DNA of 11,065 bases, from positions 1 to 11,065 of the forward strand of contig JAGDMJ010000066.1 in assembly GCA_017860555.1 (NCBI GenBank), in the 5' to 3' direction. The translations under genes were made by a program, and so were the position numbers. Under the pieces are notes generated by a model that ran no database searches, was not told the DNA's origin, and saw only the letters and a program-made list of their open reading frames with translations. Source of the DNA: Bacteroidota bacterium (GTDB taxonomy: Bacteria; Bacteroidota; Ignavibacteria; UBA10030; UBA6906). Shown in pieces: positions 6,937 to 11,065 of the stretch (positions are counted from its first letter, which is position 1; each line of letters opens with the position of its first letter).

Positions 6937-6944
6937 GATGCCAT
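6933..6944 (-). other. Three-codon mini-ORF overlapping the recO start
   Basis: ATG GCA TCA TGA begins nine bases after AAGGA, and its stop shares ATGA with the recO ATG. Ribosomes that load at AAGGA could translate the mini-ORF and restart at recO. The layout is plain in the sequence; the function is inference and such short frames arise by chance. Confidence 0.25.
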
Positions 6945-6957
6945 GCCACAGAATCCT

Positions 6958-7998
6958 TCAAACACGGGGTTGGGAACGCAATGACGCAATCGTTCGGCTG
7001 AACGGCGGAGCCAGGATACCCCTGTCTGTAACAATTGCCGCAATCAATTCGTTCGGGGTGACGTCAAATGCGGGCGCAAAGACGCTGACGCCTTCGGGGG
7101 CAACGCGCGTGCCGGCAATCCATGTCACTTCCTCTGCCGCTCGCTCCTCAATCGTGATCTCGGCGCCGGAGGCGATTGTAAAGTCGATGGTGGAAACGGG
7201 AGCCGCGACGTAAAACGGGACATGGTGCCGCTCGGCGAGGACCGCCAGGGAATATGTTCCGATCTTGTTGGCCGTGTCGCCGTTGGCAGCGATCCGGTCC
7301 GCTCCGACGATGACGGCCTGGACCCGTTGCTGCTGGAGGACCACCCCGGCCGTGCTATCGGTGATCAGGACGGCCTCGATATTATTCTTCAGGAGCTCCC
7401 ATGTCGTCAGGCGCGCCCCCTGGAGCAGCGGCCGGGTTTCATCCACATAGACGCGCTCGATACGGGTCTTTCTGGACGCGGCGAAGATCACGCTCAGGGC
7501 GGTCCCTTCTCCCGCTGTTGCGAGAGCACCGGCGTTACAATGAGTGAGCACGGAGGAGCCTGGCAGGATCAGGGCTGAGCCCAGCTCGCCGATCCGGCGA
7601 CACGCGTCGATGTCTTCCTTCTGTATGGCCTGCGCCTCTTCGAGCAAGCGTGCCCGCAGGCCTTCGCCGGAGCCGTCGGCTTTGCCAGCTTCTAGGACCC
7701 GGGACATTCTATCTAGAGCGGTGAAGAGATTGACCGCAGTCGGACGTGTCGAGGCGAGCGTTTGTATCGCCCGGGAGGAGAGCGTTCGTATCTGGTCGGG
7801 TGACGTTGCGTCCCTGGACGCCAGAACCACGCCAAAGGCGGCTGCCACACCGATGGCAGGAGCGCCGCGGATTTCCAGCCGCTTGATGGCATCCGCCAAC
7901 CGGCCGACATCGGCGGTCTCGACGTACTGTTCCTCCAGGGGCAATCTCGTCTGGTCCAGGAACCGGACCAGGCCGTCAATCCACTCAATGGTCTTCAT
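6958..7998 (-). CDS. mtnA: S-methyl-5-thioribose-1-phosphate isomerase
   Basis: MtnA converts methylthioribose-1-phosphate to methylthioribulose-1-phosphate in the methionine salvage pathway, which recycles methylthioadenosine from polyamine synthesis. The 346-residue protein belongs to the aIF2B/eIF2B-related isomerase family. It shows LEIRGAPAIGVAAAFG (about 42-57), the catalytic cysteine Cys154 in THCNAGALATAG, and the catalytic aspartate Asp234 in VGADRIAANGDTANKIGT. DETRPLLQGARLTTWEL lies between them. I chose ATG at 7998 (MKTIEW), 4 bp after the PfkB stop. A TTG at 8016 would add six residues and overlap the kinase, with no ribosome site. The related ribose-1,5-bisphosphate isomerases share this fold, but the overall motif set fits MtnA better. 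No mtnK, mtnP or later salvage genes are visible. Confidence 0.92.
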   Translation of the reverse strand: MKTIEWIDGLVRFLDQTRLPLEEQYVETADVGRLADAIKRLEIRGAPAIGVAAAFGVVLASRDATSPDQIRTLSSRAIQTLASTRPTAVNLFTALDRMSRVLEAGKADGSGEGLRARLLEEAQAIQKEDIDACRRIGELGSALILPGSSVLTHCNAGALATAGEGTALSVIFAASRKTRIERVYVDETRPLLQGARLTTWELLKNNIEAVLITDSTAGVVLQQQRVQAVIVGADRIAANGDTANKIGTYSLAVLAERHHVPFYVAAPVSTIDFTIASGAEITIEERAAEEVTWIAGTRVAPEGVSVFAPAFDVTPNELIAAIVTDRGILAPPFSRTIASLRSQPRV

Positions 7999-8002
7999 CG
8001 TC

Positions 8003-8917
8003 CTAGAGATCCTCAAACCGTGAGAGCTCGCGGAACTCCCTGAAGCGGTCTTGGATCCGGAGGTAGGTGAGGTCTTTCAAGCCGTCGACGCTGAACTTCT
8101 CCACACAGAACGAGGCCAACGTGCTGCCGTAGATGACCGCGCGTTTGAGATTTTCCTCGGAGGTATCGTCCGTGCGGGCCAGCCAGCCCACAAATCCCCC
8201 GGCAAACGAGTCGCCGGCGCCGGTCGGGTCAAAGATGTTCTCCATCGGATAGGCGGGAGCAGAAAAAGTCATCTGATCGGTCAACAGCAATGCGCCATGC
8301 TCCCCCTTTTTGATGATCACGACACGGGGACCCATCGAACGGATGACACGGCCGGCCTTGATGAGATTGGGCTCCTGCGAGAGGAGCCGGGCCTCAGAGT
8401 CGTTCAGGATCAAGATGTTGATCCGCTTCAATGTCTTCTGAAGATCCGCCTTCTTCCGGTCGATCCAGTAGTTCATCGTATCACATACCACAAGCCGGGG
8501 GTTATCCATCTGGTCCAGGACTTTCAACTGGAGGACCGGATCAATATTCCCCAGACAGACGCACCTCGTCTTCCGATACTTTTCGGGAATTTCGGGATCG
8601 AATTTCTCAAACACATTCAAGTCGGTTGAGAGCGTGTCCCGTTCGTTCAGGTCGTACCGATACCGCCCCGACCAGCGAAACGTCTTTCCGTCTTTGATGA
8701 CCTGCAAACCATCGATGTCGACCTTGCGCTCCTCCAGAAACGTGATGGCTGACGAGGGAAAATCGCCACCCACCACGCCCACAATTCGTATGGGGTTGAC
8801 AAAATAGCTGGCCGCCACCGAAATATAGGTCGCGGATCCCCCGATGGCATCATGGACCGATCCAAATGGCGTTTCGATGGAATCCAAGGCCAGTGACCCC
8901 ACGACAAGGACGCTCAC
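8003..8917 (-). CDS. PfkB-family sugar/nucleoside kinase
   Basis: The 304-residue protein has the ribokinase-like fold. An N-terminal VLVVGSLALDSIET strand leads to the GGSATY motif (26-31). The conserved NDSEA follows at 172-176. The PfkB signature 2, DPTGAGDSFAGGFVG, lies at 230-244 with catalytic base Asp236. These residues indicate ATP-dependent phosphorylation of a CH2-OH group on a sugar or nucleoside; the substrate is not predictable here. The start is GTG at 8917, chosen because GGAG lies six bases upstream. The longer open frame to 9346 only reads through the Nudix gene in another frame. The stop is 4 bp before mtnA, which points to a joint role in pentose-phosphate or nucleoside salvage. 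Methylthioribose itself lacks a free 5-OH, so a PfkB kinase is an unlikely MTR kinase. Confidence 0.88.
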   Translation of the reverse strand: MSVLVVGSLALDSIETPFGSVHDAIGGSATYISVAASYFVNPIRIVGVVGGDFPSSAITFLEERKVDIDGLQVIKDGKTFRWSGRYRYDLNERDTLSTDLNVFEKFDPEIPEKYRKTRCVCLGNIDPVLQLKVLDQMDNPRLVVCDTMNYWIDRKKADLQKTLKRINILILNDSEARLLSQEPNLIKAGRVIRSMGPRVVIIKKGEHGALLLTDQMTFSAPAYPMENIFDPTGAGDSFAGGFVGWLARTDDTSEENLKRAVIYGSTLASFCVEKFSVDGLKDLTYLRIQDRFREFRELSRFEDL

Positions 8918-8997
8918 GTGTTTCTCCGGAAGGTGAATGTTATGAGATGGGCTCCAAGCTTTCAAAACTACGCAAACAAAGGGTGATTTGCAAACCT
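8918..8997 (-). promoter_or_regulatory. Nudix-PfkB intergenic gap with the ribosome site that fixes the PfkB start
   Basis: This 80-bp AT-richer gap contains GGAG at 8927-8924, six bases before the PfkB GTG. A weak promoter-like pair (TTGCAA, 17 bp, TAGTTT) is also present, but it matches the consensus poorly and is not convincing. Nothing else is recognisable. Confidence 0.55.
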
Positions 8998-9465
8998 CTA
9001 CGCCTGAGTCTCCAATAGCACCGCTCCTTCCTCGCCCATGACGATGAATCGCTCTACCATATCCAGTCCTTCCCTCTGTCCCGGCCACACGAGCCGCCGC
9101 CGGGCTTCCGCATAGGGAAGCCAACGGTATTCCTGATGCTCCGGACTGAGCACCGGGTCCACCCCGTTCTCCACCTGCATCGCAAAGAGAGGACTGAGAT
9201 GCACGTTGTCGTTGACCGCCTCGTAGAACATCGTCAGGTGAGGGACGATCCAGAGCCGTTTCGCCACCAGCGCAGTTTCCTCCCGGACCTCCCGACGTGC
9301 CGCATCCAACGACTTCTCCCCTTCCAGAAGCGTGCCGGTGACCCATTGCCAGATGCCCGGATACAGATGCTCCTCAGTCGCCCGCCTGAGCAGGAGGTAT
9401 TCTACGGAACTCCCGGTGAAACGGAAGATGCATGCATCCACGATTTGCGAAACAACCGAGGCCAT
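8998..9465 (-). CDS. Nudix hydrolase, NudB-like nucleoside triphosphate pyrophosphatase
   Basis: The 155-residue protein has a Nudix box from Gly44 to Leu66: G-x5-E50-x7-R58-E59-V-x-E62-E63, with Ala65 in place of the usual final Gly. The metal-binding glutamates are intact, so Mg-dependent hydrolysis of a nucleoside diphosphate-linked substrate is expected. WQWVTGTLLEGE before the box and EHQEYRWLPYAEA followed by a WPGQREGL segment near the end resemble NudB. NudB is the dATP / dihydroneopterin triphosphate pyrophosphatase of folate synthesis. That resemblance is my recollection of the family, and substrate assignment within Nudix proteins is weak. It starts 15 bp after the pseudouridine synthase stop without an obvious Shine-Dalgarno and precedes the PfkB kinase by 80 bp. 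Confidence 0.85.
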   Translation of the reverse strand: MASVVSQIVDACIFRFTGSSVEYLLLRRATEEHLYPGIWQWVTGTLLEGEKSLDAARREVREETALVAKRLWIVPHLTMFYEAVNDNVHLSPLFAMQVENGVDPVLSPEHQEYRWLPYAEARRRLVWPGQREGLDMVERFIVMGEEGAVLLETQA

Positions 9466-9480
9466 TGTCGTGATACCGTG

Positions 9481-10224
9481 TCAGGTGTGGTTCAAGATGG
9501 ACGCGCGCTCATGCGGAGAGAGGTTTCTGAATATCCCTTCCTGCAGATCGCCGAGGTGAATATCGCCGATACTGATCCGGTGGAGCTTTTGCACCTCATA
9601 GCCGAGGCTCTCACACATTTTCCTGATCTGACGATTCTTCCCTTCGCTGATGCCTATCACGTACTCCGTCAACCCGCCTCCAGACTGCACGCTTGCACCA
9701 GAGAGCGGAGTCCCATCCGGAAGCGTCATCCCGGTCCCCAGAGACCGTCTGTCGGACGCGGTGAGAGGCCGGTCCAGAAGCACCCTGTACTTTTTCTCGA
9801 CCTTCCGCTCCGGACCGGTGGCCGCCTCGCCGAACTCGGTGTCATTAGTCAGAAGGAGAAGCCCCGAGGAATCCTTGTCGAGCCGCCCAACGGGGAATAC
9901 CCAGGGGAAATCCGGCGGCAGCAGATCGTACACGGTTCTTCTTCCTCGTTCATCCGACCGTGTGGTCACGATCCCCCGCGGCTTGTGCAGGGCCAGGTAG
10001 ATCTTCTCGCGTGTTCCCAGCAGCCGCCCTTCCTGCGTGATGCGATCGACGCGCGGGTCAAGCCACAAGCCGGGGTTATGCGCCGTTTTCCCGTTGACCT
10101 CGATACGCCCCTCCTCGATCAAGCGTCGCGCTTGAGCGCGCGAAGCAATACCCAGCTTTGAGAGGGCACGGGCGAGCGAGACCTGGGTTCGCTGTTTCCG
10201 ATCCTTACTGATCATACGATTCAC
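9481..10224 (-). CDS. Second RsuA-family rRNA pseudouridine synthase
   Basis: This 247-residue protein has an S4 RNA-binding domain (about 15-60, with LGIASRAQARRLIEEGRIEV) and an RsuA-type catalytic domain. The catalytic residue is Asp116 in PVGRLDKDSSGLLLLTND. The later family segment EGKNRQIRKMCESLGYEV is present. It isomerises a uridine in rRNA, but the target could be that of RsuA, RluB, RluE or RluF; the sequence alone does not decide. It is a clear paralogue of the RluB-like protein at 591-1352 and differs in linker length and catalytic-loop detail (DKDSSG against DRNTTG). The start is taken as GTG at 10224, which overlaps the preceding stop as GTGA. An ATG at 10215 is the alternative. 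Neither has a strong ribosome site, consistent with coupled translation. Confidence 0.88.
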   Translation of the reverse strand: MNRMISKDRKQRTQVSLARALSKLGIASRAQARRLIEEGRIEVNGKTAHNPGLWLDPRVDRITQEGRLLGTREKIYLALHKPRGIVTTRSDERGRRTVYDLLPPDFPWVFPVGRLDKDSSGLLLLTNDTEFGEAATGPERKVEKKYRVLLDRPLTASDRRSLGTGMTLPDGTPLSGASVQSGGGLTEYVIGISEGKNRQIRKMCESLGYEVQKLHRISIGDIHLGDLQEGIFRNLSPHERASILNHT

Positions 10225-10835
10225 AGAAAGAGCGTTCCAACGACATACCCGAGGACGAGCAGCACCAGCATAATCACCGGGACGATGACGAGAGACCGCT
10301 CCAGTGCGCGCCGTGCTGTCCCGCCGAACATGAACAGAATGCCCGAGAGAAGGTAAAAGCGGATAGCGCGTCCCGCTAAAGCAGCCAGGACCAGTGTGCC
10401 AACGTCGAGCGTCTCACGCAAACCGGCCGCCATGGTGAAAACGCAGAACGGGATGGACGTGAAACCGGCCAGGATGAGGGTCAACCAGGCATTCTCCCGG
10501 TAGTGCGTGAGCAACGTCCCGATCTGCTCCTCGACGCGGTAGAAGGAGATCAGGGGCTGCCCCAGGGACTCATACAGGAGATACCCGATGAAGTACCCCG
10601 CAACCGCACCGGCCACGGAGCCCGCAATGCAGATGGTGCCATAGAAAAAAGATCGCCGGGGCCTCGCGACGCTCAGGGCTACGAATGGGATGTCAGGTGG
10701 AAGAGGAGCGATCGAGCCCTCGATGAAGGCGACAATGAAGAGGATGCCCGAAGCATATGGCCGTGTAGCGAACTGTTCCAGCCACGCATTGAGGCGGGCT
10801 CCCAAACCCGCCATGCCCATCACGTTCGCTGTCAA
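10221..10835 (-). CDS. VTT-domain (DedA/YqaA-like) inner membrane protein
   Basis: The protein (204 residues from the chosen start) is strongly hydrophobic with about five membrane-associated segments. The first contains FIVAFIEGSIAPLPPDIPFV, with the charged and proline residues inside the membrane that mark VTT/DedA proteins. A glycine-rich second segment (AGSVAGAVAGYFIGYLLY) and a GR near the fourth segment also fit. Family members take part in membrane lipid (undecaprenyl or phospholipid) flipping and envelope homeostasis; the substrate here is unknown. The start is debatable. TTG at 10835 overlaps the upstream stop (TTGA) and has GGGAG nine bases before it. ATG at 10820 would give 199 residues without a ribosome site. 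The open frame continuing to 10901 runs inside the methyltransferase gene and is rejected. The stop overlaps the next gene by 4 bp. Confidence 0.82.
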   Translation of the reverse strand: MTANVMGMAGLGARLNAWLEQFATRPYASGILFIVAFIEGSIAPLPPDIPFVALSVARPRRSFFYGTICIAGSVAGAVAGYFIGYLLYESLGQPLISFYRVEEQIGTLLTHYRENAWLTLILAGFTSIPFCVFTMAAGLRETLDVGTLVLAALAGRAIRFYLLSGILFMFGGTARRALERSLVIVPVIMLVLLVLGYVVGTLFL

Positions 10836-11065
10836 GAATGAACACTCCCGCGCTCGGCTGCCGCGGGGGACGTCCTGAGGACCGAGAGGAGAACGCCGCA
10901 TGCCACACCTACGTTCAGGGATTCCGCCAACCCATAGCGGCGTATCGCAACGCGCACGTCCGCCGCGTGCTTCAAAGAGGGTGAGACCCCCCGGGCTTCG
11001 TTGCCCATGATGACGAAAGCGCGATCAGCAAACCGAACATCTTCCGCGTATGCCTCGCCGGCCGC
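10832..11065 (-). CDS. SpoU/TrmH-family RNA 2'-O-methyltransferase (5' part outside window)
   Basis: The last 77 codons of a gene entering from beyond the window edge are present and end in TGA at 10832. They encode the two C-terminal hallmark motifs of SPOUT-fold methyltransferases. These are motif 2, FVIMGNEARGVSP, and motif 3, YGLAESLNVGVACGVLLS, which form the trefoil knot that binds S-adenosylmethionine. Such enzymes methylate the ribose 2'-OH of a tRNA or rRNA nucleotide. The N-terminal part that would separate RlmB, TsnR-like and TrmH types is not visible. The extension after motif 3 is short. The gene overlaps the predicted start of the membrane protein gene by a few bases, so it probably belongs to the same operon. 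Confidence 0.88.
   Translation of the reverse strand, partial: AAGEAYAEDVRFADRAFVIMGNEARGVSPSLKHAADVRVAIRRYGLAESLNVGVACGVLLSVLRTSPAAAERGSVHS

Noticed and set aside
8950..8995. Possible promoter TTGCAA-17-TAGTTT before PfkB
   Set aside because: Only four of six and three of six consensus matches in an AT-richer gap; this level is expected by chance.
8918..9346. N-terminal extension of the PfkB frame to 447 residues
   Set aside because: The added 143 residues read the Nudix gene out of frame and do not resemble a protein domain. GTG at 8917 has a proper ribosome site and gives the normal kinase length.
10836..10901. Longer start for the VTT membrane protein
   Set aside because: The extension lies wholly inside the SpoU methyltransferase coding region in another frame and is polar and arginine-rich.
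1..11065. tRNA, rRNA, CRISPR arrays, insertion sequences or attachment sites
   Set aside because: I looked for clover-leaf ends, tandem spaced repeats, transposase motifs and terminal inverted repeats and saw none that I could support.

Overview
The window is a dense bacterial chromosome segment in which every supportable gene lies on the minus strand. It therefore reads from high to low coordinates: spoU-type methyltransferase (partial) -> VTT/DedA membrane protein -> RsuA-family pseudouridine synthase -> Nudix hydrolase -> PfkB sugar kinase -> mtnA -> recO -> degP/htrA | HNH endonuclease -> trpS -> scpA -> scpB -> rluB -> trypsin-like protease (partial). Gaps are mostly a few bases or 4-bp stop/start overlaps, as in polycistronic operons. 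Base composition is moderately GC-rich by eye. A two-PDZ HtrA with an N-terminal membrane segment and a possible secreted lipoprotein suggest an envelope with an extracytoplasmic protease system. The HNH, TrpRS and PfkB types recall the Bacteroidota/Chlorobiota/Ignavibacteriota (FCB) group. That placement is an impression from protein character, not a search result.

Region 1 (about 11065 to 4602) looks like one long transcription unit entered from outside the window. It holds RNA modification genes (SpoU methyltransferase, RsuA-family synthase), a membrane protein, a Nudix pyrophosphatase, a PfkB kinase tightly coupled to methylthioribose-1-phosphate isomerase, the recombination mediator RecO, and the HtrA protease as the last gene. 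A perfect 12-bp-arm palindrome lies 25 bp beyond the degP stop.

Region 2 (4601 to 4386) is the only real intergenic space, 216 bp. It carries that palindrome, a near-consensus sigma70 promoter (TTGACA, 17 bp, TATATT) and a leader of about 90 nt. The leader contains a full-strength Shine-Dalgarno sequence with no usable start codon, and a small hairpin abutting the HNH start.

Region 3 (4385 to 1) is a second unit driven by this promoter: HNH nuclease, tryptophanyl-tRNA synthetase of the cysteine-motif (Fe-S) type, condensin partners ScpA and ScpB, pseudouridine synthase RluB, and a secreted trypsin-like protease cut off by the window edge before its catalytic serine.

I found no mobile element, CRISPR array, tRNA or rRNA, and no clear new defence or biosynthetic system. 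The points most worth a second look are the mtnA-PfkB pair with no visible methylthioribose kinase, the HNH protein heading a translation/chromosome-segregation operon together with its odd leader, the isolated palindrome, and the unidentified secreted protease.
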